From the NCBI GenBank assembly GCA_964586425.1, contig CAZPHI010000047.1:1-15582 (forward strand): 15,582 nucleotides of DNA, written 5' to 3'. This DNA is from CAZPHI01 sp964586425. Lineage in GTDB: Bacteria > Bacillota > Clostridia > Lachnospirales > Lachnospiraceae. The position numbers were made by a program, and so were the translations under genes. The notes beneath the pieces were generated by a model. The model was not told the DNA's origin. It saw nothing but the letters and a program-made list of their open reading frames with translations, and searched no databases. Shown piece by piece: positions 6,628 to 14,060 of the stretch; within the stretch, counting starts at the first letter, position 1, and each line of letters opens with the position of its first letter.

Positions 6628-6996
6628 ATGGCTCGTATCGCAGGTGTAGACTTACCAAGAGAAAAACGTGTAGAAATCGGTCTTACTTACATTTATGGTA
6701 TCGGTAGAGTAAGCGCAACTCAGATCCTTGAGAAGGCAAATGTTAATCCAGATACTCGTGTTAAGGATTTAACAGATGAAGAAGTTGGAAGAATCCGTGA
6801 TGTTATCGATGCAGAACATCAGGTTGAAGGTGATTTAAGAAGAGAAATCGCTTTAAATATTAAGAGATTAAAAGAAATCGGCTGTTATAGAGGAATTCGT
6901 CATAGAAAAGGTCTTCCATGTAGAGGACAGAAAACTAAGACTAATGCAAGAACATGTAAAGGTCCTAAGAAAACAGTTGCTAATAAGAAGAAATAA
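6628..6996 (+). CDS. rpsM: 30S ribosomal protein S13
   Basis: S13 sits in the head of the small subunit and contacts the P-site tRNA and the large subunit. With the ATG at 6628 the product is 122 residues and begins MARIAGVDLPREKR, the family start. GGAGGTG at 6612-6618 supports it. The helix-hairpin segment YIYGIGRVSATQIL (about 21-34) and the C-terminal block CYRGIRHRKGLPCRGQKTKT are hallmarks, followed by a lysine-rich tail. The frame happens to be open back to an ATG at 6529, but those residues resemble nothing in the family. rpsK, rpsD, rpoA and rplQ follow in alpha operon order. Confidence 0.97.
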   Translation: MARIAGVDLPREKRVEIGLTYIYGIGRVSATQILEKANVNPDTRVKDLTDEEVGRIRDVIDAEHQVEGDLRREIALNIKRLKEIGCYRGIRHRKGLPCRGQKTKTNARTCKGPKKTVANKKK

Positions 6997-7064
6997 TTAG
7001 ATTAAATTTAATAATTACAACTATGTATACCTATAAGGAATAACATAAGGGAGGTTAGTTTAAA

Positions 7065-7460
7065 ATGGCTCAAAAAGTTACAAAAAAAGTGACAAAGAAG
7101 CGTGTTAAGAAGAACGTTGAACGCGGACAGGCACACATTCAGTCATCATTTAATAATACAATCGTTACTTTAACAGATGCAGAAGGTAATGCATTATCAT
7201 GGGCTAGCGCCGGTGGTCTTGGTTTCAGAGGATCTAAGAAATCAACACCTTATGCAGCTCAAGTTGCAGCAGAAACTGCAGCAAAAGCAGCTTTAGTACA
7301 CGGATTAAAGTCTGTAGACGTTATGGTTAAAGGTCCAGGTTCAGGAAGAGAAGCAGCTATTCGTGCGCTTTCAGCTTGTGGTCTTGAAGTTACTAGTATT
7401 AAGGACGTTACACCAGTACCACATAATGGATGCCGTCCACCAAAACGTAGAAGAGTTTAA
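7065..7460 (+). CDS. rpsK: 30S ribosomal protein S11
   Basis: S11 forms part of the small-subunit platform near the mRNA exit. The 131-residue product has a Lys-rich N-terminus (residues 1-20). It also has the core pattern HIQSSFNNTIVTLTDAEGN and the segments GGLGFRGSKKSTPYAAQ and MVKGPGSGREAAIRAL. The C-terminus PVPHNGCRPPKRRRV is the family signature. AGGGAGGT lies about ten bases upstream of the ATG. rpsD starts 17 bases after its stop. Confidence 0.98.
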   Translation: MAQKVTKKVTKKRVKKNVERGQAHIQSSFNNTIVTLTDAEGNALSWASAGGLGFRGSKKSTPYAAQVAAETAAKAALVHGLKSVDVMVKGPGSGREAAIRALSACGLEVTSIKDVTPVPHNGCRPPKRRRV

Positions 7461-7477
7461 TTAGGAGGTGCACAAAG

Positions 7478-8071
7478 ATGGCAGTAAATAGAGTTCCAGT
7501 TCTTAAAAGATGTAGAGCACTTGGCTTAGAACCAGCTTATTTAGGAATAGATAAAAAATCAAAAAGAAAAGCAAAAAACGCTAACAGAAAAGTAAGCGAG
7601 TACGGACTTCAGCTTCGTGAAAAACAGAAAGCTAAGTTTATATACGGAGTATTAGAGAAACCTTTCAGAAATTACTACAAGAAAGCTGAAAAGATGAATG
7701 GTATGACAGGTGAAAACCTTATGACATTACTTGAGCTTAGACTTGACAACGTAATCTTTAGATTAGGTTTTGCTAGAACAAGAAAAGAAGCAAGACAGAT
7801 TGTTGATCATAAGCATGTATTAGTTAATGGTAAACCTGTTAACATCCCTTCATACTTAGTAAAAGCTGGTGATGTTGTTGAAATCAGAGAGAAATCAAAG
7901 ACTTCTGCAAGATATCAGCAGGTATTAGATGCAACAGCTGGAAGACTTGTTCCAGAGTGGCTTGAGGCTGATGCTGAAGCACTTAAGGGTACAGTTAAAT
8001 TACTTCCTTCAAGAGAAGTTATTGATGTTCCAGTTAATGAGATGCTTATCGTCGAGTTATATTCAAAATAA
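7478..8071 (+). CDS. rpsD: 30S ribosomal protein S4
   Basis: S4 nucleates assembly of the 16S 5' domain and in several bacteria represses its own operon. The 197-residue product has an N-terminal domain starting MAVNRVPVLKRCRALGLEP, without the usual zinc-cysteine cluster (one Cys only). The S4 RNA-binding domain is at about residues 89-150 (LLELRLDNVIFRLGFARTR, then VNGKPVNIPSYLV). It ends LIVELYSK. AGGAGG lies just upstream. Placement inside rpsM-rpsK-rpsD-rpoA matches the E. coli alpha operon order, unlike Bacillus, where rpsD is separate. Confidence 0.98.
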   Translation: MAVNRVPVLKRCRALGLEPAYLGIDKKSKRKAKNANRKVSEYGLQLREKQKAKFIYGVLEKPFRNYYKKAEKMNGMTGENLMTLLELRLDNVIFRLGFARTRKEARQIVDHKHVLVNGKPVNIPSYLVKAGDVVEIREKSKTSARYQQVLDATAGRLVPEWLEADAEALKGTVKLLPSREVIDVPVNEMLIVELYSK

Positions 8072-8086
8072 TCCATAATGATTATA

Positions 8087-8126
8087 GTAATCACAGATAT
8101 ATGCGTTTGCATGTATCTGTGGTTAT
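8087..8126 (+). promoter_or_regulatory. Very strong hairpin between rpsD and rpoA
   Basis: Bases 8087-8104 pair with 8109-8126 over 18 pairs (three G-U) with a GTTT loop. A second small stem follows (AATGAAA 8134-8140 with TTTCATT 8146-8152). No T run follows directly, so read-through into rpoA is expected. It may be an mRNA stability or processing element that sets rpoA and rplQ levels relative to the upstream genes; the function is inferred. Confidence 0.6.
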
Positions 8127-8173
8127 ATAGTGTAATGAAAATTTATTTCATTCCCATAAAGGAGGGTCAAATA

Positions 8174-9133
8174 GTGTTCGATTTTCAAAAACCCAAAATT
8201 GAGATTGCAACAATCTCTGAAGATAAGAAATATGGTAGATTTGTTGTAGAACCACTTGAAAGAGGATACGGTACAACACTTGGTAATTCACTTAGAAGAA
8301 TTATGCTTTCTTCATTACCAGGAGCTGCTGTTAGCCAGGTTAAGATTGAAGGTGTTTTACATGAATTTAGTTCAATTCCTGGTGTTAAGGAAGATGTTAC
8401 AGAAATCATCATGAACATCAAGAATTTGGCCATTAAGAATAATAGCGACAGTAACGAACCTAAGACAGCATATATTGAATATACAGGCGAAGGTGTAGTT
8501 AAAGCATCAGATATACAGGTTGACTCAGATATAGAGATTCTTAATCCTGATCTTGTAATTGCAACACTTAGTGGTGGTGCAGATTGCAAATTATTCATGG
8601 AATTAACAATTACTAAAGGTAGAGGATATGTAAGTTCAGATAAAAACAAGAGTGATGATCTTCCAGTGGGAGTTATCTCTGTTGATTCAATCTACACACC
8701 AGTAGAAAGAGTAAATATGGCTGTACAGAATACTCGTGTTGGCCAGGTTACAGATTATGATAAGCTTACATTAGACGTATATACAAATGGTACATTAGGA
8801 CCTGATGACGCTGTTTCTTTAGCAGCTAGGGTTCTTAACGATCATCTTAGCTTATTCATCGATTTATCAGACAGCGGTAAGAATGTTGAAGTTCTTATTG
8901 AGCAGGAAGATGATGAGAAAGAAAAAGTACTTGAGATGACTATAGATGAATTAGAGTTATCTGTTCGTTCATATAATTGTTTGAAGAGAGCTGGAATCAA
9001 TACAGTAGAAGAATTAACAAATAAGACTTCTGAGGATATGATGAAAGTTAGAAATCTTGGACGTAAGTCTCTTGAAGAAGTACTTTTCAAACTTAAAGAA
9101 CTTGGTTTATCACTTAGCCCAAATGAGGACTAA
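8174..9133 (+). CDS. rpoA: RNA polymerase alpha subunit
   Basis: Alpha dimerises to start RNA polymerase assembly and its C-terminal domain contacts UP-element DNA and activators. I place the start at the GTG at 8174, preceded by AGGAGGG about eight bases upstream; the product (319 residues) then begins VFDFQKPKIEIA. An open frame continues upstream to 8078, but it crosses the inter-gene hairpin and is not family sequence. The N-terminal dimer segment ERGYGTTLGNSLRRIML is at about 29-45. The C-terminal domain spans about 245-312, with R255 in the DNA-contacting helix (SVRSYNCLKRAGI) and NLGRKSLEEV at 284-293. A run of acidic residues at 234-240 forms the interdomain linker. Confidence 0.97.
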   Translation: MFDFQKPKIEIATISEDKKYGRFVVEPLERGYGTTLGNSLRRIMLSSLPGAAVSQVKIEGVLHEFSSIPGVKEDVTEIIMNIKNLAIKNNSDSNEPKTAYIEYTGEGVVKASDIQVDSDIEILNPDLVIATLSGGADCKLFMELTITKGRGYVSSDKNKSDDLPVGVISVDSIYTPVERVNMAVQNTRVGQVTDYDKLTLDVYTNGTLGPDDAVSLAARVLNDHLSLFIDLSDSGKNVEVLIEQEDDEKEKVLEMTIDELELSVRSYNCLKRAGINTVEELTNKTSEDMMKVRNLGRKSLEEVLFKLKELGLSLSPNED

Positions 9134-9234
9134 TATAGACTAATGATACTTTTATAGTTAAATATAACTACAAAGCACATATACAGTAAGACCGAAGATG
9201 CATGGTATGTGTTCCCAAACGGAGGTAAATTAAA

Positions 9235-9771
9235 ATGGCAAAATATAGAAAGCTTGGAAGAACTTCAAGTCAGAGAAAGGCCTTGATCAGAGGTCAGGTT
9301 ACAGCACTTATCAATAATGGTAAGATCGTTACAACAGAAACAAGAGCTAAAGAAATCGTTAAGGTTGCAGAAGGTCTTATTGCTTTAGCTGTTAAAGAAA
9401 AAGATAACTTTGAAACAGTAACTGTTACAGCTAAGGTTCCAAAGAAAGATGCTAACGGCAAGAGAGTTAAAGAAGTTGTAGATGGTAAGAAAGTTACTGT
9501 TTATGATTCTGTTGAAAAGACAATCAAAAAAGATATGCCTTCAAGACTTCATGCTAGAAAGCAGATGATGAAAGTTCTTTACTCAGTAACAGAAGTACCT
9601 ACTGAAGTAGCTGGTAAGAAGAAAAACACAAAAGAAGTTGATTTAGTAGCTAAATTATTCGATGAAATCGCTCCTAAGTATGCAGATCGTAACGGTGGAT
9701 ATACAAGAATCGTTAAGATCGGTCTTAGAAAAGGCGATGCTGCTATGGAAGTTCTTTGTGAATTAGTTTAA
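9235..9771 (+). CDS. rplQ: 50S ribosomal protein L17 with a long internal insertion
   Basis: L17 lies near the peptide exit of the large subunit. The N-terminal part (MAKYRKLGRTSSQRKALIRG…TTETRAKEI, residues 1-41) and the C-terminal part (LFDEIAPKYADRNGGYTRIVKIGLRKGDAA, about 141-170) are standard. The protein is 178 residues, compared with about 120 in Bacillus. An extra segment of roughly 50 residues (about 55-104, Lys- and Val-rich) sits before the conserved LHARKQ helix. The insertion is in frame and has normal codon use, so it is a lineage feature and not an error. It ends the alpha operon; a strong terminator follows. Confidence 0.97.
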   Translation: MAKYRKLGRTSSQRKALIRGQVTALINNGKIVTTETRAKEIVKVAEGLIALAVKEKDNFETVTVTAKVPKKDANGKRVKEVVDGKKVTVYDSVEKTIKKDMPSRLHARKQMMKVLYSVTEVPTEVAGKKKNTKEVDLVAKLFDEIAPKYADRNGGYTRIVKIGLRKGDAAMEVLCELV

Positions 9772-9829
9772 TCATAGAAGACCGTACGGTAATTATGAAT
9801 AAAGTCTACAGCAATGTAGCATAATATAT

Positions 9830-9884
9830 ATCCTGTGTATAACACACTATTATGAAATGATAGGAGTTATACACAGGATTTTTT
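9830..9884 (+). terminator. Intrinsic terminator of the alpha operon
   Basis: ATCCTGTGTATAAC at 9830-9843 pairs perfectly with 9866-9879 (14 pairs). An inner stem of seven pairs (CTATTAT 9847-9853 with ATGATAG 9857-9863) is capped by GAA, and a run of T follows (9879-9884). This is the strongest terminator in the window and separates rplQ from the ecf operon. Confidence 0.92.
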
Positions 9885-9917
9885 ATAATATCTTAATGAA
9901 TTGTATTAAAAAAAATG

Positions 9918-9947
9918 TTCTATTTACATATCTAACTGTGTTATAAT
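9918..9947 (+). promoter_or_regulatory. Extended -10 promoter for ecfA1-ecfA2-ecfT-truA
   Basis: A perfect TATAAT at 9942-9947 has the extended TG at 9939-9940. The -35 is weak (TTCTAT at 9918-9923, 18-base spacer). It lies between the rplQ terminator and ecfA1, where a promoter is needed. Confidence 0.6.
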
Positions 9948-9978
9948 AGTAGCATTATGAAAAAAGGTGGAAAAAGTT

Positions 9979-10833
9979 ATGAGTATCGTTAAATCAGATA
10001 ATCTAACATTTGAATATATTCGTCGTGACGAAGAGGGTAATGTTGAGGGTATTGTAACAGCCGTGAATAAAGTCAATATAGATATAATAGAGGGACAGTT
10101 TGTTGCAATACTTGGACATAATGGTTCCGGAAAATCAACATTTGCAAAGCATATTAATGCGCTTCTTGAGCCTACAGAGGGAACGTTGTGGGTGGATGGC
10201 ATGGATACAACAGATGATGATAAGACTTTATCGATACGTCAAACCGCCGGTATGGTATTCCAGAATCCAGATAATCAGATGGTTTGCACACTTGTTGATG
10301 AGGAAGTAGCATTTGGACCAGAGAATATGGGTGTACCAACAGAGGAAATCTGGCAGAGAGTTGAGCAGAGCCTTAAAGCTGTTGGAATGTATGAATATAG
10401 GAATGCATCGCCAACAAAGCTTTCCGGAGGACAAAAGCAACGTGTAGCGATTGCGGGTATTGTAGCAATGAAGCCAAAGTGTATTATTCTTGATGAACCA
10501 ACGGCTATGTTAGACCCGTTAGGACGTAAGGAAGTAATCAAGACACTTCATGAATTGAATGAGAAAGAGGGGGTAACAGTAATCCTCATAACACATTATA
10601 TGAATGAAGTTATAGGCGCTGACCACGTGTTTGTAATGGACAAGGGTGAGCTAGTAATGGATGGAACACCAAGAGAGATTTTTTCACATGTTGATGAATT
10701 AAAGGAATTGCGTTTGGATGTGCCACAGGTAACGGAATTGGCCTATGAATTGAAGAAGGCAGGACTTAATATAAAAGATGGAATATTAACAGCTAAAGAA
10801 TTATCAGATGAATTGCAGAGATTAAGAAGATAA
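9979..10833 (+). CDS. ecfA1: ECF transporter ATP-binding protein A1
   Basis: One of two ATPases that drive group II energy-coupling factor transporters for vitamins and metal ions. With the ATG at 9979 the product is 284 residues. It has the Walker A motif GHNGSGKST (46-54), the Q-loop in VFQNPDNQ (Q95), the signature LSGGQKQR (148-155), Walker B with catalytic E173 (IILDEP) and the H-loop H206. The VFQNPDNQM pattern is typical of EcfA1. AAGGTGG lies eight bases upstream; a GTG at 9967 is a less likely start. ecfA2 and ecfT follow at once. No substrate-binding S component is encoded here, which fits a shared module serving several S components elsewhere. Confidence 0.95.
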   Translation: MSIVKSDNLTFEYIRRDEEGNVEGIVTAVNKVNIDIIEGQFVAILGHNGSGKSTFAKHINALLEPTEGTLWVDGMDTTDDDKTLSIRQTAGMVFQNPDNQMVCTLVDEEVAFGPENMGVPTEEIWQRVEQSLKAVGMYEYRNASPTKLSGGQKQRVAIAGIVAMKPKCIILDEPTAMLDPLGRKEVIKTLHELNEKEGVTVILITHYMNEVIGADHVFVMDKGELVMDGTPREIFSHVDELKELRLDVPQVTELAYELKKAGLNIKDGILTAKELSDELQRLRR

Positions 10834-10864
10834 TGGTAAATGCTTTGACGGACGGAGGATTTGT

Positions 10865-11713
10865 ATGTCAATTATTGTAGATAAATTGTGTTATACCTAT
10901 GAGATAGGTACAGGCTTTGAAAAGAAAGCACTTGATAATGTCTCTTGTGTCATAGAAGACGGTGAATTTATTGGATTGATAGGACACACAGGTTCCGGAA
11001 AATCAACATTTGTTCAGCATCTTAATGGTCTATCCAAGGCTACATCAGGGAATATATTCTATAATGGACAGGATATATACGACAAAGATTTTGATATGAA
11101 GAAGCTTAGAAGTAAAGTTGGACTAGTATTCCAGTATCCAGAGCATCAGCTGTTTGAAACTGATATATTCAAAGATGTATGTTTTGGCCCTAATAATCTT
11201 GGACTAGAGAAGATGGAAGTGGAATTACGAGCTTTCGAAGCTTTAAGAATGGTAGGATTGTCAGAGGAACTTTGGTATCAATCACCATTCGATTTATCGG
11301 GTGGACAAAAGAGAAGAGTTGCTATTGCGGGTGTAATTGCAATGAAACCGGATGTGCTTATACTAGATGAGCCAACTGCAGGACTTGATCCAAAGGGACG
11401 AGATGAGATACTTGACTGCATTACTAAGATGCATGATGAATTAGGGATTACAATAATTCTTGTTTCACATAGTATGGAAGATGTGGCGAGATATGTTGAT
11501 AGAATAATAGTAATTAATGATGGCAGGCTGTTATATGATGATGAGCCAAGAAAAGTATTTGCGCACAGTAAAGAGCTAGAAGAGATAGGTCTTGCGGCAC
11601 CTGAGGTCACATATATATGCCGTCAGCTGCACGAAGATGGATTGGATGTAAGAACGGATGCCATAACTGTAGAAGAGGCCAGAGACAGCATTTTACAGGC
11701 AATGAGAAAGTAA
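10865..11713 (+). CDS. ecfA2: ECF transporter ATP-binding protein A2
   Basis: Second ATPase of the ECF module; it forms a heterodimer with EcfA1 on the cytoplasmic side of EcfT. The 282-residue product has Walker A GHTGSGKST (40-48), the Q-loop in VFQYPEHQLF (Q90), the signature LSGGQKRR (144-151), Walker B with E169 (LILDEP) and H-loop H202. The FQYPEHQLF pattern is characteristic of EcfA2 and separates it from its partner. CGGAGGA precedes the ATG. The two ATPases are clear paralogues and both keep all catalytic motifs, so both sites should be competent. Confidence 0.95.
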   Translation: MSIIVDKLCYTYEIGTGFEKKALDNVSCVIEDGEFIGLIGHTGSGKSTFVQHLNGLSKATSGNIFYNGQDIYDKDFDMKKLRSKVGLVFQYPEHQLFETDIFKDVCFGPNNLGLEKMEVELRAFEALRMVGLSEELWYQSPFDLSGGQKRRVAIAGVIAMKPDVLILDEPTAGLDPKGRDEILDCITKMHDELGITIILVSHSMEDVARYVDRIIVINDGRLLYDDEPRKVFAHSKELEEIGLAAPEVTYICRQLHEDGLDVRTDAITVEEARDSILQAMRK

Positions 11714-11728
11714 TGGAAGGATATATTA

Positions 11729-12538
11729 ATGCTTAGAGATATAACAATAGGTCAATATTATCAGACAGACTCTGTAATTCATAAGTTAGACCCAAGAGTG
11801 AAATTATTCGGAACAATGATATTCATTATATCAATATTCCTTGGCAAATCGATTTGGTTGTATGTTGTAGCAACATTATTTCTTGCTACGGTAATTAAGA
11901 TTTCAAAAGTGCCATTCAAATTCATGGTTAAAGGTTTGAAAGCAATTTTGATCCTGATTATATTTAGTGCATTGTTCAATCTCTTCTTGACACCAGGTAA
12001 TACGCTAGTGCACTGGTGGATATTCACAATTACCGATGAAGGTATTATAACGGCCATATTCATGGTTATAAGGCTTATATACCTTATTATAGGCTCATCA
12101 CTGATGACGCTTACAACAACGCCTAATAACCTCACAGATGGGTTAGAGAAGAGCCTGGGATTCCTCAAGGTGATTAAGATTCCAGTACATGAGATTTCGA
12201 TGATGATGTCTATTGCACTAAGATTTATTCCCATTTTGATAGAAGAGACAGATAAGATAATGAAGGCTCAGATGGCAAGAGGTGCTGATTTTGAGTCTGG
12301 TAATATTCTTAAACGTGCAAAAGCAATGATACCAGTACTTGTACCACTATTTGTATCAGCATTCAGACGTGCGAATGAATTAGCAATGGCAATGGAAGCA
12401 AGATGTTATCATGGAAGCGAAGGCAGAACAAAGATGAAACCATTAAAGTACAAGGCTATTGATTACAAAGCGTATTTGGCAATTTTAGCGTACTTGGTGA
12501 TAATGATAGCAATTAAAATTCTTACAGCGATAATATAA
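11729..12538 (+). CDS. ecfT: ECF transporter transmembrane protein EcfT
   Basis: EcfT is the membrane scaffold that couples the two ATPases to vitamin-binding S components. The 269-residue product has the family start (DSVIHKLDPRVKLFG, about 14-28), several hydrophobic segments (about 25-55, 70-87, 105-127, 200-212 and 248-269) and the two cytoplasmic coupling motifs Ala-Arg-X: ARG at 183-185 and ARC at 224-226. These arginines contact the ATPases in known structures. It starts 15 bases after ecfA2 and is followed by truA, the usual Firmicute order. Confidence 0.95.
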   Translation: MLRDITIGQYYQTDSVIHKLDPRVKLFGTMIFIISIFLGKSIWLYVVATLFLATVIKISKVPFKFMVKGLKAILILIIFSALFNLFLTPGNTLVHWWIFTITDEGIITAIFMVIRLIYLIIGSSLMTLTTTPNNLTDGLEKSLGFLKVIKIPVHEISMMMSIALRFIPILIEETDKIMKAQMARGADFESGNILKRAKAMIPVLVPLFVSAFRRANELAMAMEARCYHGSEGRTKMKPLKYKAIDYKAYLAILAYLVIMIAIKILTAII

Positions 12539-12561
12539 TCAGCTTTGATTTGGAGATTGTA

Positions 12562-13311
12562 ATGACAAGAATTAAACTTACAGTTGCCTATGATGGCACT
12601 AATTATAGTGGATGGCAGATACAGCCCAATGCGCAGACCATAGAGTCAGTTCTAGACGATGCTATATATAAGCTTACAGGCGACAAGATACATGTGATTG
12701 GTGCATCAAGAACAGATGCAGGAGTGCATTCTCAGGGAAATGTTGCAGTTTTTGATACGCAATCAGCTATTCCTCCAGATAGATTTACATATGCACTTAA
12801 CGCATATCTGCCGAAGGATATCAGGGTGGTTCACAGCTGTCAGGTCGATGAAGCATTTCACCCTAGACATTGTGATACTAGAAAAACATATGAGTACAGG
12901 CTAGACAATGGTGATTTTCAGATGCCAACGAAGAGAATGTACAGTTGGTTTGTACGTGGAAAGCTGGATATAGCAAGAATGCAGGAGGCGGCAAATCAGC
13001 TTGTGGGTGAACATGATTTTAAATCATTCTGCTGTGTGAAGACACAGGCGGAGTCGACAGTAAGAACAGTTTATTCCATTGAGGTGATTGATAATTCTGC
13101 AATTACTGAAGGCGATATTGTAATTAGGGTCAAGGGTAATGGGTTCTTGTACAATATGGTTAGAATAATTGCAGGTACATTAGTTAAGGTAGGATTAGGA
13201 TTCATTAGTGTGGATGATGTGAAGAAAGCATTAGAGGCAAAGGACCGAGGACAGGCTGGCCCAACAGCGCCTCCGCAAGGATTGACATTAATGAAAATCG
13301 AATATATGTAA
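12562..13311 (+). CDS. truA: tRNA pseudouridine synthase A
   Basis: TruA makes pseudouridine at positions 38-40 of the tRNA anticodon stem-loop. With the ATG at 12562 the product is 249 residues. The catalytic aspartate is D52 in GASRTDAGVHS; YDGTNYSGWQIQP near the start and the C-terminal GNGFLYNMVRIIAGTLV and GPTAPPQGLTL are family signatures. TGGAG at 12551-12555 fits this start better than the TTG at 12550. It shares the ecf transcript and ends directly in a terminator. In Bacillus rplM follows truA; here it does not. Confidence 0.96.
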   Translation: MTRIKLTVAYDGTNYSGWQIQPNAQTIESVLDDAIYKLTGDKIHVIGASRTDAGVHSQGNVAVFDTQSAIPPDRFTYALNAYLPKDIRVVHSCQVDEAFHPRHCDTRKTYEYRLDNGDFQMPTKRMYSWFVRGKLDIARMQEAANQLVGEHDFKSFCCVKTQAESTVRTVYSIEVIDNSAITEGDIVIRVKGNGFLYNMVRIIAGTLVKVGLGFISVDDVKKALEAKDRGQAGPTAPPQGLTLMKIEYM

Positions 13312-13356
13312 AAAAGCTTATGCAATATGAAATTAGTCAATATTGCGTAAGCTTTT
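13312..13356. terminator. Bidirectional terminator between truA and the HTH gene
   Basis: AAAAGCTTATGCAATAT at 13312-13328 pairs with 13340-13356 over 17 pairs (one G-U) with an 11-base loop. The stem ends in TTTT on the plus strand, and on the minus strand it continues into TTTTT, so it can stop both truA and the convergent minus-strand gene that ends at 13367. Confidence 0.88.
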
Positions 13357-13366
13357 GCTTTGTTGA

Positions 13367-13798
13367 TTATAATGTTTTTTGTTTAAATTGAAATAGTAAT
13401 TCATTCATCATGGTTACGCTGTAATTATTGTAAATGCAAAATGCAATTATACAATCACGCTTTGAGCGATAATATAATGTGGCAAAACCACCATATGATA
13501 GGAGCTCTTGCGTCTCATCAAGTGTTAAACCAATGCCAATGCAGATACATATTAATGAATCCCTTGAAGGATTACGTCCTCCAGAAAGCAGCTGATAACC
13601 ATAGACTTCATTAATCTGAGAATTTCTAATGACCTCTGCTTTTGTTAGATGTCGTTTGTCGAGAATATTCTTAATGTGCTCTGAAAGCGATTCGTTGATG
13701 AAAATGTTCTCGTTCGCGCTAATAAATTGTTCAATGTCATCGGAATGCTTCAAGTCATAATCCAAAGTTGAAATACTATTTGATGTAAATCTATTCAT
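13367..13798 (-). CDS. Xre-type helix-turn-helix protein of unknown target
   Basis: A 143-residue protein. Residues 37-92 read as a Cro/C1-type helix-turn-helix: LSEHIKNILDKRHLTKAEVI, then a recognition-helix region (NEVYGYQLLSGGRNPSRDSL) and LTLDETQELLSYGG. After that comes a short C-terminal helical part with the pattern LYYRSKRDCIIAFCIYNN and MNELLF, which I recall from small Firmicute Xre proteins. No sensor or enzyme domain is visible. GAGGG lies seven bases before the ATG. It is transcribed away from the secreted-protein gene and towards truA. Whether it regulates its neighbour is unknown. Confidence 0.8.
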   Translation of the reverse strand: MNRFTSNSISTLDYDLKHSDDIEQFISANENIFINESLSEHIKNILDKRHLTKAEVIRNSQINEVYGYQLLSGGRNPSRDSLICICIGIGLTLDETQELLSYGGFATLYYRSKRDCIIAFCIYNNYSVTMMNELLFQFKQKTL

Positions 13799-13821
13799 TC
13801 CTTACCCTCTTTAATTAATAT

Positions 13822-13873
13822 TGGTCACCATATTATCAATTTATGACAAATTTTGCAATTAGCACGCTGCTAA
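13822..13873 (-). promoter_or_regulatory. Candidate promoter of the HTH gene with two dyads
   Basis: On the minus strand TTGCAA (13853-13858) and TAATAT (13830-13835) are 17 bases apart, a weak sigma-A-like pair. TGGTCACCA at 13822-13830 is a perfect dyad around one base and overlaps the -10 edge. TTAGCACGCTGCTAA at 13859-13873 has perfect six-base arms and abuts the -35. They could be operators, perhaps for the Xre protein itself. Confidence 0.35.
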
Positions 13874-13957
13874 ATGAAATGTTCTTAAAATAGTACAAAA
13901 ATATAGATTCAGGTTCATCAAATACCGAAAAGACTGTATTTTAGCAAGAATTGTAAA

Positions 13958-13985
13958 TTGCAAATTAAAGATAGTATGTTATAAT
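13958..13985 (+). promoter_or_regulatory. Extended -10 promoter for the cohesin/DUF4214 gene
   Basis: TTGCAA at 13958-13963 is 16 bases from a perfect TATAAT at 13980-13985, with the extended TG at 13977-13978. It lies about 75 bases upstream of the start codon, in the 262-base region shared with the divergent HTH gene. Confidence 0.65.
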
Positions 13986-14060
13986 ATCAACAAAATAGAG
14001 AAAAAAGATATGAAATTGGTGAATGCAATTAATCAATAATTCAGAGAGCAGGTAAAATGA

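Noticed and set aside
8078..8173. N-terminal extension of RNA polymerase alpha
   Set aside because: It runs through the rpsD-rpoA hairpin, has no family similarity, and the GTG at 8174 has a strong ribosome binding site.
8185..8649. 154-codon frame on the minus strand inside rpoA
   Set aside because: It is a shadow of the rpoA coding frame, with low-complexity Ser/Leu/Ile content and no ribosome binding site. The same applies to the other minus-strand frames inside ribosomal protein, ecf and truA genes.
9781..9790. ACCGTACGGT palindrome after rplQ
   Set aside because: Too short to fold stably without a loop and not followed by a T run; the real terminator is 40 bases downstream.
9979..12538. 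ECF operon considered as a substrate-specific importer
   Set aside because: No S component gene lies in or next to the operon, so the substrate cannot be named; it fits the shared group II module.
13859..13873. Palindrome considered as an attachment site or mobile element end
   Set aside because: No second copy or direct repeat was seen near 15300 or elsewhere in the window, and no integrase or transposase is present.
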